Source of the DNA: Papaver somniferum
Taxonomy: Eukaryota > Streptophyta > Magnoliopsida > Ranunculales > Papaveraceae
Reading direction: 5' to 3'
Length of the DNA stretch: 64,000 bases
Assembly (NCBI RefSeq): GCF_003573695.1
Contig: NC_039359.1
Location: forward strand, 139,835,939 to 139,899,938
Position numbers and translations under genes: made by a program. Shown piece after piece: positions 45,892 to 57,154 of the stretch (its first letter is position 1; each line of letters starts with the position of its first letter). Below the pieces are notes generated by a model. It did no database searches, was not told the DNA's origin, and worked only from the letters and a program-made list of their open reading frames with translations.

Positions 45892-46633
45892 CTTACTGTC
45901 GAACAAAGTGGTGTTAATATCCATAGCTGATCCTATCAAGTTCTTACTCTCAAAACTATCCTTGATAGGCAGACCATCCAGATGGCTGCTCCAAACATCA
46001 GAGTTTGATATAACATGCGCTCCTCCAAAAGATATCAAAGGACAAGCGGTGGCAGACCTGCTAGCAGCATTCTCAGGAGAAGGAACTACCGCACTGCATG
46101 AAGACCTTCCTGGGGAATTTCCAGAAATTTCTTTTATCAAAGAGGAAGCGTGGCTATTATATTTTGACGGCTCTGCTACTCCTAGTAATAATACCAGAGG
46201 AGCGGGTATAGTTTTAGTATCTCCAACAGGCGAAGTCTTCTCACATTCCTTCAAGTTGTACTGTCAGTGCACCAACAATTCGGCAGAATACGAAGCTTTC
46301 CTCATAGGATTGTCACTAGCCAAACAAGCAGGAGCCACACACCTGGAAGTAAGAGGCGACTCTAAGTTGTTGGTCAATCAGATGAATAGGGTCTACTCAC
46401 TCAAGGAGGTAACGCTGGCCCCCTATAGATCCGAGGCGCAAAAGCTATTGAACTATTTTGCTGATGCGACCATAACCCATATTGGCCGCAATAACAACAA
46501 ACACGCCGATTTCTTAGCCACATTGGCCTCGAAGATGCAATTCGAAGGATTGGAAGAGACTTTGATCGTGAGGATACAGACTGTAGCGTCAACATGGATC
46601 ACACAATCTAAAGTTGATGAAACCGACGACTAG
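45892..46633 (+). pseudogene. Element D RNase H end and archaeal-type RNase H
   Basis: The first residues (LLSNKVVLISIADPIKFLLS) continue the first RNase H broken by element C. The connection carries GRPSRWLLQTSEFDI and leads to the second RNase H: WLLYFDGSATPSNNTRGAGI, CTNNSAEYEAFLIGLSLA, EVRGDSKLLVNQMN and HIGRNNNKHADFLA. All four acidic catalytic positions (D, E, D, D) are visible. This stretch is open and one of the best-preserved parts of D. Confidence 0.9.
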
Positions 46634-48204
46634 AGGACTCCAATTATTCAAGAGCTGCACAGTTCTCTTTCCCAAGGGAAGGTCAGTCTCAAAACCCTGC
46701 AAAGCTTTTTCATGCTTCATGGAGTGTTGTACCACCAGAATCCAGATGGTCTCTGTCAAGATATCTTGGATACGAGGAAGCGCAACTACAACTTGATCGT
46801 ATTCACAACGAGATTTGCGGACAAAGTTGGTAGTGACTCTTTACCGACATCTTCAACGCCTTAGATTCTACTGGCCGTATATGAAGACTCAATCTCGATC
46901 ACTCCAAGGGTCTTGCTCCAATTTTCAAGTACCGCCGCATCAATTGGAGGTTTTCAACGTGAGCCATGCTGGGGACTGGCGAGAGCCATATGTCAGTTAC
47001 CTTTGTGACGGAGTACTCCCTGCCAGCAAGAAGGATGCAACCAAAATAAAGCAACGAGCCAAGAGATTCGTATTTCATGAAGGAATCATGTACCGCAAAA
47101 GCTTTGGGGATGACCTGTTACGGTGCCTAGCCGAGGTGGAAATCCCGATCCTGATGAAAGAAATGCATGAAGGCGAACACTAGGGGAAGAAGAAGCTATT
47201 TCTCCAGATACACGAGAAATACTACTGGCCAACCATGGAGGACGATGCAGCTGAGTTTGTTCAAAGATGCAACGAATGTCAAATTCACGGAAATCTTATT
47301 CATGCACCTTCTACTCCTTTACACTCGGTAAGTAGCCCGTGGCCGTTTTACAGCTGGGGACTTGACATCATTGGGAAGATCAACCCGCCATCGCCAAAAT
47401 AACACGAGTATATCATAACCGTAACAGAGTATTTTACCGAGTGGGTTGAATCCATTCCCTTACGAGGGACTACTGGAGCAACAATGACGACATTCATTAA
47501 GGAACACATCATTTGTCGATTTGGCGTGCCTAAACACATCATTACTGATAATGGCACTCCTTTCGCCAACAAACAGGTACGAGAGTTGCTCGAAGAATAT
47601 GTAATTAAGCAGGTCTTCTCCAACATCTACTACCCCCATGGGAATGGGGAAGCCGAAAGCACCAACAAAACCTTAATTCAGATTCTCAGTCAAACAGTGC
47701 ATGATCATCCCAGGATATGGCACGAACATCTACCAATAGCATTGACGGCACCTAGGAGTTCTATCAGAGTTTCTCCTTACTCACTCGTCTACGGTGCGGA
47801 CACGATTCTCCTAGAAGAGATTAAAGTTCCGTCAGCCAGAATTGCAGCAGCAAGTGGGGTCCACTAGAATGAAGCCGAAGTATCAAGCTCCAGAGTTGCC
47901 GAGTTGGACACCATAGACTCCAGGATAGATAAAGCATAGGAACGTACTCAAACATACAGAGGCAGGGTTTCCAGAGCGTACGACAAAGCTTTAAAACCAC
48001 GAGTTTTCAAAGTGGGAGATCTATTTTTGAAGACTGCCAAGCACATTCAACAAGACATATCAGCACCAAAATTCTCTCCAAAATGGGAAGGTCCCTATGT
48101 GATCACCAAGGCTTACAACACTGGATACTACAAGATTATTTAAATGGATGGAGGAAAATTAGAAGCAGTCATCAATGGAAAATGGCTCAAGGCATACTAC
48201 GCTT
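46634..48204 (+). pseudogene. Element D integrase
   Basis: After the FVFHEGIMYRKSFGDDLLRC lead comes the H2C2 zinc-binding domain (H-E-KYYWPTMEDD ... CNECQ), then the core WPFYSWGLDIIG, VPKHIITDNGTPFANKQ and HGNGEAESTNKTL with the D-D-E residues, and a C-terminal FKVGDLFLKTAK plus KWEGPYVI. In-frame stops occur at about 47182, 47401, 47866, 47938 and 48142, and a frameshift separates the part before 46815. Confidence 0.9.
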
Positions 48205-48421
48205 GATCATTGTTCCGCCTCCCGCTGCCTCACGACACGACAACACAGGAATTTTCCATACTTTACACATCTAAGTTATCAGTTTCTTCAAAAAATATTA
48301 ATGTAAAATTCCATTCAACTACCAAAACAAATGCAATTCATTTCCTAAGAACAATGTTCAAAATCAAGAAAGGGAGAGACGGTCAAACTTCATGGTGCCT
48401 ACTTAAAATGATAAGTACGGC

Positions 48422-49378
48422 TCATAAAAGGCCATCCAACAAGTTGTAGTTCCTTGAAAGCATCATTTTCAGTCTCTCTTGATACCTTTCAGTCCTACTC
48501 TTCAAATTTTGGATCGCCTGTTCCACCTTCTCAGATTCTGCAGCCAGAGCATTTTACTCTTCCAAGATAGCTTTCGTAGCAGGAACGACATTGGCGATGA
48601 TACCAGCTCGATCAACTTTGATAATATCAAGACGCTGCCGCAACCAGCCAACGTTGAACTCCATGGATTCACAGGTAGATATCATGTTTTCCCACTTTTC
48701 AATAGTTTATTCAGCAACATCACGAATGGATGTACTTTCCATCTCGACAATCATGGGTAGGAGACAGTTCACTGTGGTAACCAAAGCAGATGAACAATGC
48801 CGCACCACGTTCCTGGTTGCAATATGGTCGTACCTCTTCCATATTTTTTTATACAAGGGCATGGACTCCTTCCTCACTATAAAACCGCCGACAACCCGGT
48901 AACTAGAAGATAAACATCTCATATGAACATCGAAACGTGAGCCTGCGTTAGGGTACTCGTAGGAGGAGATGCCCAAATCAGCGTCTTCCAAATCAGCGAC
49001 AAATGTGTTTGAGCTTGAAGGGAGAGGAGTGGTTAAATCATCGTCATCGACCACTTTTACACACGTCCCAGTAGGATACCTCTAAAAAAAGGGGGAAGGA
49101 TGCATCACCAACTAGATATTGCAGAGGGATACATATTCACCAGTGGAAAATATACCGGTATAATCTTCTTGACTCGCATGATTCAAACAGGAGAACCGTC
49201 GCAAGGCTCAGGGATTCGACCGCTCTGAAAGAAAACAATGGTTAGATGCCAAAGGAAAAAGAAGAACTATTATTTCAAAATCAGAAAATGTTTAAAATCA
49301 TACTCTGGATACAAGTCGCTTGCGTCTAGCAGAAGAGTCTGGCTGAGCCGAAGAAGATGATCCACTTCTATATGACAT
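48422..49378 (-). pseudogene. Antisense three-exon gene of element D
   Basis: Exon 1 (49378-49304) encodes 25 residues, Ser-rich and ending in RRKRL; exon 2 (49224-49189) 12 residues; exon 3 (49081-48422) about 220 codons. All junctions are in phase 0 with GT-AG introns of 79 and 107 bp. Exon 3 starts with an acidic segment, then has a compact region with SYRVVGGFIVRKESMPLYKK and a C-terminal coiled coil (VEQAIQNLKSRTERYQERLK). Only two lesions are seen, TAA at 48709-48707 and at 48556-48554. A TATATATA box near 49438-49447 lies about 65 bp before the ATG. It occupies the same place as the antisense gene of A but has a different N-terminal half. The function is unknown. Confidence 0.65.
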
Positions 49379-49437
49379 GATGAAAGCAAGAGTTTCAGCA
49401 AGAGAATCTTTATCTCAACATGATAAGGGCGTCCCTG

Positions 49438-49447
49438 TATATATATG
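49438..49447 (-). promoter_or_regulatory. TATA box of the element D antisense gene
   Basis: On minus TATATATA lies about 65 bp upstream of the ATG at 49378, just inside the 3' LTR boundary. The distance suits a plant promoter with a short leader. Confidence 0.5.
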
Positions 49448-49487
49448 ACAGAAACCCTAAAACGAGACTGGAAAGCTGTAACAAGAT

Positions 49488-50888
49488 TCATATGATAAGG
49501 GAGGATTCAACGCCAACTAAGTCGTGCTTCTTGGACGACTTTGCCAGCCTTGTTGGACGACCGAGATCTTCCCTGAAATGATCAAAGAGGCGCCAGCATG
49601 TACATTGGCGTCCCAACTCATCCCTTGCTCGATCGACCTCTTCATGGAAAAACCAGAGCATGTCAAATTGTTTACCCAAAGTGGCTTAAACGCGCTGCTT
49701 TGAAAACCCTAAGGATTGCGTTTGCGGCAACACCCTACTGTCGCAAATCGATCGCGACCATCCATCTTTTCCGGCCTAGTCAAGCGGCTTAGATTCAATC
49801 TCAGGCGACCTCGAAGATGTCAGTATGATCACTATCGACCCACCTCTACACGTGACCGACCGGTCTGTTCAAACTAGCGCTCGATGTCCCAGAACGTTCG
49901 CCCAAACAGAACTTTGCTAGCTTGGTCGGACGGTTTAGATCAAGTTCTAGATGGACATGAAGGTGGCGCCATGATCACCAGTCACCCCTCCTCCACGAGC
50001 ATTGATCGACTGAGTGATGTCGTGTCTTTAGAGCCACCAAACGATCACCCAAAGGTGACCGATCATGCTACCTTCCTTTAAGACGCTTATCCACGACTTA
50101 TTCAATCGAGCTCTAAAACAACGATGCTTCATACACATCGATTAGTTTGAGCTGCTTAAAAGCGATGCTTCACATGTATCGAATACATACATATTTTATA
50201 TTGTCCTCATAAACAACTTAGTTGTTTTACCTAATAGCATCACATGCTATTCTCCGCGGAAAGTCCCACGACTTGGCCCACCTACTCGAGACATCAAACA
50301 TGTCACAAACTGGGGGATACTTATTGGGGTATTGGTATGGAGGTTTACAGCATGCGGCGTGCAACGCGCCCATTATGAGAACGTGCCAGGAAGAGACGGA
50401 CGGTTAACAATGATGGAGTAGTGGGTGAAGGTGTGACCACACAATAATCACCACCTCTTACACAACTCCATTACTCCACTACTTGACCTCCTCCACTTAC
50501 TACGAGATAAGGGTTGCGCTCAAATGACTTGTATAAATAGGTTCAACCTATTTTCGACAAAAACAAAAACAAAAACAAGTGTTATCAACACAAGTAGCCA
50601 GAAATCATTTTCTGATACACAAGTCATAAACAACCACACCTTCATAATTCAACACTCTGATCTCAAACACCTTCTCCGCTTCCCTCCCTAAGATCAACCC
50701 TTCTCCTTCACCTTGTGACCGAATTGAATCTGGAACGACCATTTCTTGGTTTAGGCCAGAATCTTAGAGATTGATTTATCGAACCTAAAAGCATTCCCAT
50801 GCAGTGCATTATTTAGGTTTTGAACTCATTTCTCATCAACACACCCCAAATTACCAAAAACAGCAGAATAAGTTTTTACCCCAAAACA
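49488..50888 (+). repeat. Element D 3' LTR
   Basis: From about 49540 it matches the 5' LTR; it ends CCCCAAAACA at 50888. TATAAATA is at 50532-50539. A purine run ATAAGGGAGGA at 49492-49503 is the likely polypurine tract, so the true LTR start may be a few bases later. It lacks the first of the repeated U3 units of the 5' LTR. Confidence 0.75.
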
Positions 50889-50910
50889 AGTTGTTAGCCC
50901 CCGCTTTTTC
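50889..50910 (+). repeat. Terminal piece of the split Copia LTR
   Basis: AGTTG plus TTAGCCCCCGCTTTTTCA is the 3' end of the C-family LTR and completes the LTR interrupted at 30585. GGTTG (30581-30585) and AGTTG are the probable, once-diverged target duplication of element D. Confidence 0.65.
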
Positions 50911-51099
50911 ACCAATGATGGTGTGCACCCTAGTTCGCATAAAATGTAAGAGGAGAATACTTAAGACCTAACGCGTGTCACATTGGGGAAAATCTAGTAA
51001 AACATGAATCAGGGGAAAACAACCTTGAGGCCTGGAATTATGGGCGAAAAAAAAGCATATCCGGCAGAGGCTCTTAGGCCGAAAACTCAGGGTAATAAG
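50911..51099 (+). mobile_element. Element E fragment, post-integrase spacer (part 1)
   Basis: GTGTGCACCCTAGTTCGCAT and following bases match, in reverse complement, the spacer of element A near 8030-7900. It is interrupted at 51099 by a solo LTR and resumes at 53535. Confidence 0.75.
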
Positions 51100-53534
51100 T
51101 GAAAAAGCGGGTGTCTAACAACACCACCCAATATTTCGTTTAACAATCTGTATGGACTAACTACGAAATACTTTGATAGAGAATCAATTAGGCAGTCAGA
51201 CTCAATCTAGATAAAAGTATCTCAAGGAGTTAATATCTCTCTCTTGATTTGATTTTTACTCAAGCTTAAAACAATAGTGAGTCTTTATCAAATACAAGGA
51301 ATACTTGGACGGTACCAAAGACCAATATCCAAGGATCAATCAATATCAATCAACAAACAAAGGTTGGATTTCTAATTGATGATCACGAACGCGCAACCTG
51401 TATTATTTCAATTATATAAAATATAATGCGGAAAATAAATAACACATACACCAGAAATTTTGTTAACGAGGAAACCGCATATGCAGAAAACCCCCGGGAC
51501 CTAGTCCAGATTGAATACACATTGTATTAATCCGCTACAGACACTAGCCTACTGCAAACGAACTTCGGACTGGACTATAGTTGAACCCCAATCAGTCTCC
51601 CGCCGATCCAAGGTACAGTTGTACTCCTACGCCTCTGATCCCAGCAGGATACTGCGCACTTGATTCCCTTAGATGATCTCACCCACAACCAAGAGTTGCT
51701 GCAACCCAAAATCACAGACTTGATAATAAACAGATCTGTCTCACATAGAAAAGTCTATCAAAGGATAAATCTGTTCCCACAGATAAACCCTAGGTTTTGT
51801 TCCGTCTTTTGATATAAAATCAAGGTGAACAAGAACCAATTGATAATATGGTCTTATATTCCCGAAGAACAACCTAAATTAATCAATCACCTCTCTACAA
51901 TCATTCATGACTACACAAGCGGATTGTCGAGGAATCACATACAGTGAGACGAAGATGTTTGTGACTTCTTTATCTTTCCTATCGGAGAACTCTCACGATC
52001 TCAATCCAATCATCCATTGTACTCGTATGATAGAAGATGCAAGATCAGATCACACAACTACGATAAAGTAGTATCGTTCTGGCTTCACAATCCCAATGAA
52101 GTCTTTAAGTCGTTAACCTGATTTTAGAGAAGAAAATCAACGGTTAATGGAGATCGACTCTAGCGGGCGCACTAGTAGCACACATACGTGTGGGGATTGT
52201 TTTTTCACAATGCTAGATGTCTCCTTTATATAGCCTTCAAATCAGGGTTTTGCCTTAGGTACAAAGCAATCCTTATTCACCGTTAGATGAAAACCTGATT
52301 TAGATTCAAATTATATTTCTCAACCGTTAGATCGAAAACTTAGCTTGTCACACAAACTTGGGTAGACGTTTACTGGGTTCGTGAAAACCATGCCCAAACG
52401 TGTACGTGTATGTTGGTTCAACATAGTAACCCAAAAGGTTAACCATATGAGCATTTCATATTAATCTTGTTCTTCTTCACCATAACTAGTTCAATTGACT
52501 CAAATGAACTAGTTAAAGAGTTGTTCAATTGCTATGAAATCTTATGTAACTACACAAGACACAATTGAAACAAAGATGATTCGATTTGGTTCGATTGAAT
52601 CGGCTCATGAAAATTATAGCCACGGTTTGCGTAAAGCATTCCTTAGTAATTTAATGTTTCATGTTCACAGCACATCTTTAGATCATAACCTCTTAAGTTC
52701 ACAAACAAGTTCGCGGACTTAAGTTAATCGGTTGAGTTTTCCAAACTCAGCAGAAATTCTCGGAAAAGAGAACTTCCGCCAGTTCGCGGACTGGGTTCGC
52801 GGACTGGGTTCGCGGACTTAGCACACAAACGAGTTTTGGAAAATCCAGCAGAAATTCTCGATCGAGAACTTCCGACAGTTCGCGGGCTGAGTCTGCGGAC
52901 TGGGTTCGTGGACTTGGCAACCCAATTCCACAATCCTCCCGATTTCTATTGATCAACAAAGTTCGAAAACTTCGGTTCAAGTAATACATGGTTCTATATT
53001 CTAAACTCTCATTTCAATCATTGAGACATTCTCAGAGGACGCTATGTAACCGTTATTCATAGACCGATTCACGTCAGAGCAATTCTGAAAGTGATTGAAA
53101 CTTTTCATGACTTTCGTCACTAGGTGAAGATAAACTTGATCAAAGCGAAACCATTTACCAACACACGATTTCGAGATAAAATATAAGCAATGAATGCTCA
53201 ACTCGAAATGTAAAATGTGTATGATCTAGTCTATATAGCATACGACTTTTTTCTCATAATAAGTAGGAGATAGAAGATATATACTTTTAAGTGATAGATA
53301 AGTTCAAGTCTCCACATACCTTTTTGTTGATGAAGTTCCACGGTTCCTTGTATAGATCTTCTTCGGTGTATGATGAATCGCCATGAAGTCCTTGAGCTCA
53401 ACTACACTTTTCTATCCTAGTCCGAGACTTAGCTATGTAGGCTAGAAATCAAGACTTATAGTTTTGATCACTAAAATTGACAAACATGCTTGAGATAGCA
53501 ACGCATGCGAGGTTGACCGAGCTATGCTCTAACA
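51100..53534 (-). repeat. Solo LTR of the element C family (TSD ATAAG)
   Basis: On minus it begins TGTTAGAGCATAGCTCGG and ends GCTTTTTCA (2435 bp). ATAAG flanks it at 51095-51099 and 53535-53539. There is no internal sequence, so the two LTRs of a full element recombined. The U3 carries the same AGTCCGCGAACT-type array as element C (52700-52940 on plus, inverted). Confidence 0.92.
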
Positions 53535-53539
53535 ATAAG

Positions 53540-53896
53540 TTCTCTGTAAAAGGGTGTAGAAATACGATCAGGGCGCCAGGGTACACGGTTGAGCTAAGGG
53601 TGCCTGGGGCGTCTGGAGCGTTTTCGGACATCCTTAGCAAGTCTTAAATACGATACACTCAGTCCTCAAGAAACCCCATTTAGGGTGCAATCTCATAACC
53701 AAAATCCCAATCAGTGGAGGGAAAAGAGATCGCGAAAACAACTGATTTTTGGTAAAACCGGATGGGAAGAGTCCAACCTAACCCGTTAGGGGTACGCGTC
53801 CTTGAAGGGGAAATCATGAGGAACATAAGGGACGACACCCTACACTAGGGAACTGAATTGTGTCAAAGAAATCAATGTCATGGGGATATTACTTAT
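53540..53896 (+). mobile_element. Element E fragment, post-integrase spacer (part 2)
   Basis: It matches, inverted, 7800-7440 of element A, including GGGTGCCTGGGGCGTCTGGA. It is cut at the TIR cassette and resumes after 57400 with ACATTGTCGCG. Confidence 0.75.
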
Positions 53897-53933
53897 GGGG
53901 GTACTTAGAGAAGTTCCTATGGACTCAACAAAC
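53897..53933 (+). repeat. Left terminal inverted repeat of the gene cassette
   Basis: Bases from GGGGGTACTTAG to CTCAACAAAC pair with the inverse of 57361-57403 with mismatches and small gaps. The shared core is TTCCTATGG plus TCAACAAAC. Confidence 0.7.
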
Positions 53934-54039
53934 TTGAAAGTTTGTTGATTTTTCTCCCACTATGGGCTCAACAAACATGAAAAATGGATGTTCAAACCAA
54001 CAAATTTGTTGGTTTGTTCATTGAGTTGGATGATGTAGC

Positions 54040-54190
54040 GGGCGATTAATGATAGGTCGGGCGAGCTTACCTCGAACGCTGGCATTTGAGACACAAGCGC
54101 TGGAGCTTTACTTGGCAATGCGTGATCTTTACTAAATCGCCAGAGGTTGTCCTTCCATCGCGCGTCTGTCATTGAAGCGCTAACGGATGA
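54040..54190 (+). repeat. CAACGC/AGCGCT motif array, left
   Basis: Several copies of GCGCTGG, GCGCGTC, AACGCTGGC and GAAGCGCTAACG occur within 150 bp, just before the TATA box of the first SANT-like gene. The same motif set recurs at 55545-55630 and 57155-57310. Confidence 0.65.
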
Positions 54191-54240
54191 ATCTGGACGG
54201 CTAGAAACTCTTGTGATATAACGGCTATAATTTTTGAGTT

Positions 54241-54250
54241 CTATAAATAC
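54241..54250 (+). promoter_or_regulatory. TATA box of first SANT-like gene
   Basis: CTATAAATAC lies 64 bp before the ATG at 54314. The other three cassette genes have the same CTATAAAT or TATAAATA box at a like distance. Confidence 0.65.
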
Positions 54251-54313
54251 TCTTCATTTCAACTCCAAATTCACACATTTTACAAATTCTTCACTCTCAA
54301 ATCATCTACAAAA

Positions 54314-54747
54314 ATGCCTCCCAGAGTCCGTGGTGTTAGATTCACTAAACAAGAGGATTTAGTTATTTGTAGAGCCTTTGTTTTTCACACACAAGATGCT
54401 GTCATGGGTAATGTAGCCGATTCGACCGAAAATTTCTGGGAGAAAGTTTACAGAATGTTCACCGCTGAAACTGGGAACATCCATGGGCATGATTCTCACG
54501 GATTGCAGCATCGTTTTAGTGTAATATTATGAATGTATTGGAGTTCATCGTCCAACTAATGGAGAATCACCAAAATAATCTCAACGGTGAAGCCGAACAT
54601 GAAGTGTTTCCCAGAACTCTAGCGATGTGGAAAGCATCTCATCGCGGTAGTCCTTTCGACTTCCATGCTTGTTTCAACATTCTTAGGGTGCTCAATAGAT
54701 ACGATCCCTACATCGCCCTAGGAATTCCACCACCCGCCGATAATTGA
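54314..54747 (+). pseudogene. SANT/Myb-like DNA-binding protein gene 1 of the cassette
   Basis: The frame opens MPPRVRGVRFTKQEDLVICR and has FWEKVYRMF and LQHRFSVI. This is the pattern of the Myb/SANT-like domain in plant PIF/Harbinger ORF1 proteins and related host proteins (FT-x-EED, FWE-V, LQ-R). After RFSVI the frame shifts by one or two bases near 54520 and continues as NVLEFIVQLMENHQNNL to FDFHACFNILRV and a TGA at 54745. The second half aligns in layout with gene 2 (EACFRIL). One frameshift makes this copy non-functional as it stands. It converges with the GRF gene. Confidence 0.65.
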
Positions 54748-54971
54748 CACCTATGTAGTGGTTGTTTTAATCTAATGTATTTCTTTTATTCTCATGTATG
54801 ATGTGGGTGTTCAATGCAGTATGTTTTTATTTATGAAATTGATGGTTCAATGTTTAATCGAGGAAAATTTTAAATTACTTGATATTGATGGTTTTAGATA
54901 ATCGTAATAACAAAAAATAAACAAAAAATTAAATAACATAATACCATAGTGAATCAATTTGTCCTTCAACT

Positions 54972-55472
54972 TCAATCATCCCACTCCACCAAAAAACACT
55001 TAGGACATTTCCAGAAATGCCTTCCATATGTGTCTTCTTCATAAGAAGTCCGAAAATGCATAAAAGTCTTACAATCAGGCTTTGAGCATGCACTGATTCT
55101 CTGTGGACAATGTTTGTATTCGTGATCTCCATATCCAAAATGCTTGCAGTGTAATAACTTCTTCTTCAATTTGTCTTTAAGTTTGAAGTTTTTGCAGAGT
55201 GTTGCAGTTTTTTCTTTTTCTTCCCTTTTAATCTCCATAGCATCATATAGCATATGTGGTTCCTCTGGACAGTTGGGATATTGACATTGCAAATACTTGA
55301 GCTTTTCCGGTTGTGATTCAATCACCATTCTGATGCGCGAACAACCTTCCCGCAGACACTTTGAATACATCCAAGGGAATTGCATAAGACTTTGGTTATC
55401 CAAGAAACATAATGGACAAACCTCTTTTGCTTCGACACATAATATTTGCTTCGCTTTTCCTTTAGAAAACAT
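54972..55472 (-). CDS. GRF-type zinc finger protein of the cassette
   Basis: An intact 166-codon frame starting MFSKGKAKQILC. It is cysteine-rich: CPLC, CLREGC, CQYPNC, a knuckle-like CKHFGYGDHEYKHC, and a C-terminal CSKPDC ... TSYEEDTYGRHFWKCPKC that fits the GRF zinc finger (GR-FW-CP with paired Cys). GRF fingers in topoisomerase III, NEIL3 and APE2 bind single-stranded DNA, so nucleic-acid binding is a reasonable inference. The start is at 55472 rather than the longer in-frame 55607 because TATAAATA (55528-55538 inverted) lies between them. It is divergent from SANT gene 2, sharing a 263-bp promoter region. Confidence 0.7.
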   Translation of the reverse strand: MFSKGKAKQILCVEAKEVCPLCFLDNQSLMQFPWMYSKCLREGCSRIRMVIESQPEKLKYLQCQYPNCPEEPHMLYDAMEIKREEKEKTATLCKNFKLKDKLKKKLLHCKHFGYGDHEYKHCPQRISACSKPDCKTFMHFRTSYEEDTYGRHFWKCPKCFLVEWDD

Positions 55473-55735
55473 GGTGGATGTTGAGAAATAAATATGTTGG
55501 TTTGGTTGAGAGGCCACCCCTATTGTTGTATTTATAACAAAAAATAGGCGTTGGTAATTCAAACGGGCGCTTAATGGAAAGTCGCGCGGTTTTACTGCCA
55601 ACGCCAACGGTTACATTTCCAACGACTCGATTTTCTTTCTCGACCTATAAATTCCATTCTTCCCATCTCCGAAATCAAATCTTCTTCTTCTTCTTCTTCT
55701 TTTATAAAACTCTTAATCTCTCTCACTCTGCAGAA
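55473..55735. promoter_or_regulatory. Bidirectional promoter region with central motif array
   Basis: It holds a minus TATAAATA at 55528-55538 for the GRF gene and a plus CTATAAATTCC at 55645-55655 for SANT gene 2. Between the two are GCGTTGG, GCGCTTAATGG, GTCGCGCGG, CCAACGCCAACGG and CCAACGACTCG. A (TTC)n run lies at 55680-55701 in the leader of gene 2. Confidence 0.65.
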
Positions 55736-56573
55736 ATGTCTGTTAGAAATCGTGGTCCCAAGTTTACTGAAGAAAAGGATATAACTATACGCAAAGCATA
55801 TTTTTTCATAGGGTAATCACTGGTATATGCTTTCAAGAGGTTCTTTTTGGGAGAACGTTTTTTCAATGTTCGTCTCACTAACGGGAAACCCAGGAAACCG
55901 AGATGCTCATCGATTGCGTGCTCGTTTTCAATCTATTAGGATTACAGTCCAACCATTTGTTGCTTTGGAAATGGAAATTGATCGAGAAAAGTTCATCGGT
56001 GTAACTGAAGATGAAGTGATCCAAATAGCTCTTCGTAATTTGGAGGAAGCTCATGGCAAACCTTTTCGTTACGAAGCGTGTTTTAGAATTCTAAAAGATG
56101 GTCCATCTCAAGTACATTTGTACTGCACTCGAATGCCGCTCCCGGTCTTTACAATGGAAGAAGATGTTACTCTTGTTCGATGTTGGATACATCATTTGAT
56201 GAGATCAATGAACAGTGACAATTTCTGGGAAAGAGTATTGGGACATTTTGTAGCATCGCGGACCGAAACAATAAGAAACAACAAGAGCCTAGAACTAAGA
56301 ATTGCATTCATCACTAAGGAAGTCAATCATTATACAGAAGGTTTGTGGATGGTTCACCGTAGATATTATGGATTATCCAACGAAGAACTGGTGAATATCT
56401 TACCTTTGTCCTCACTGATCAATTGTATCATAAATATCTGAACTTGTTGTTTATCTGTTTTACAGAAAACAATCGCTCATACCAAGTTTACTAAAGAAAG
56501 CGGAAGAGAGTTTAAGCATTTTGAATGTTATGAACTCTACAAAGAGAATGTCGCTGGATTTGATGTAGTTTGA
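55736..56573 (+). pseudogene. SANT/Myb-like gene 2 of the cassette, two domains, one intron
   Basis: It begins MSVRNRGPKFTEEKDITIRK. A one-base shift near 55815 interrupts the first SANT-like domain, which continues SRGSFWENVFSMFVSLTG and LRARFQSI. A second domain follows: FTMEEDVTLVRCWIHHLMRS and NFWERVLGHF. The GT at 56391 and AG at 56465 define a 75-bp intron in phase; the last exon adds FTKESGREFKHFECYELYKE and stops at 56573. Two SANT-like units in one protein suggest internal duplication. Likely nuclear DNA-binding protein; its partner or target is unknown. Confidence 0.65.
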
Positions 56574-56750
56574 TGTTTTTGTTTTGGTTTATTAAAAGTA
56601 GTTTGATGTTATTTTCAAGTTTAAATTGTAATAAATTTCGCTTAATCTGAAGTGGAAATCTGTATTTCAAAATCTAAATATTTTCATTCAATGATGCCAA
56701 TTCTTTTACAAGATATAAACTTAGGTAATACTAAAACGTACTAAAAAAAT

Positions 56751-57035
56751 TCAATAAAAATCGAGTACAAGTTTTGGCCTCCTGTTTATCTTCATTTGAC
56801 GTATCTTCCATTCAACGCGCTCTTTGATAGTTTCGCCTTTGTTTTTGAATTTTTTGTTGGTAACTTTCAAAACTGGAGCTCTTCTTTGCCTTTTAGCGGA
56901 ACATTTTCTTGGAGAAACTTCAAAAACTTGCACTTCCTTCTTACAATTTTCAATATTTTAAAAACTCCCACATATCTTAGAAACAACAGCTTCAAGTTTT
57001 GCATCGCAAAAAAGTGTGATCGCCTTTTCAGTCAT
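56751..57035 (-). pseudogene. Small basic protein gene of the cassette
   Basis: A frame of 94 codons from the ATG at 57035 (MTEKAITLFCDAKLEAVVSK) with one TAA near 56960. The C-terminal 60 residues are strongly basic (KCSAKRQRRAPVLKV, KINRRPK), as in nuclear proteins. TATAAATT on minus near 57105-57113 would be its TATA box. It converges with SANT gene 2, repeating the arrangement of SANT gene 1 and the GRF gene. I do not recognise the family. Confidence 0.45.
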
Positions 57036-57154
57036 TGAGAAATAGATTTTAGAAGAGAAAATTCAAGAAGCGAATTTTGGTGTCAGTGAATTGTTTGAAA
57101 TTGATGGTAATTTATAGAGGTAAAAAGTGAATTTTGAATTTTAAAAAACTACCC

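Larger units (their letters stand above)
31130..50888 (+). mobile_element. Element D: Tat-type Ty3/gypsy retrotransposon split by element C
   Basis: On plus the order is 5' LTR, PBS, gag, protease, RT, RNase H, archaeal-type RNase H, integrase, antisense gene, 3' LTR. The LTR 3' ends (TTTTTACCCCAAAACA) agree at 32848 and 50888. Element C interrupts RNase H at 37024/45892 and another LTR-like insertion lies between gag and protease. D sits inside the end of a Copia LTR. Multiple stops and frameshifts show it is not active. The LTR start is not fixed, so the left limit is approximate. Confidence 0.8.
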
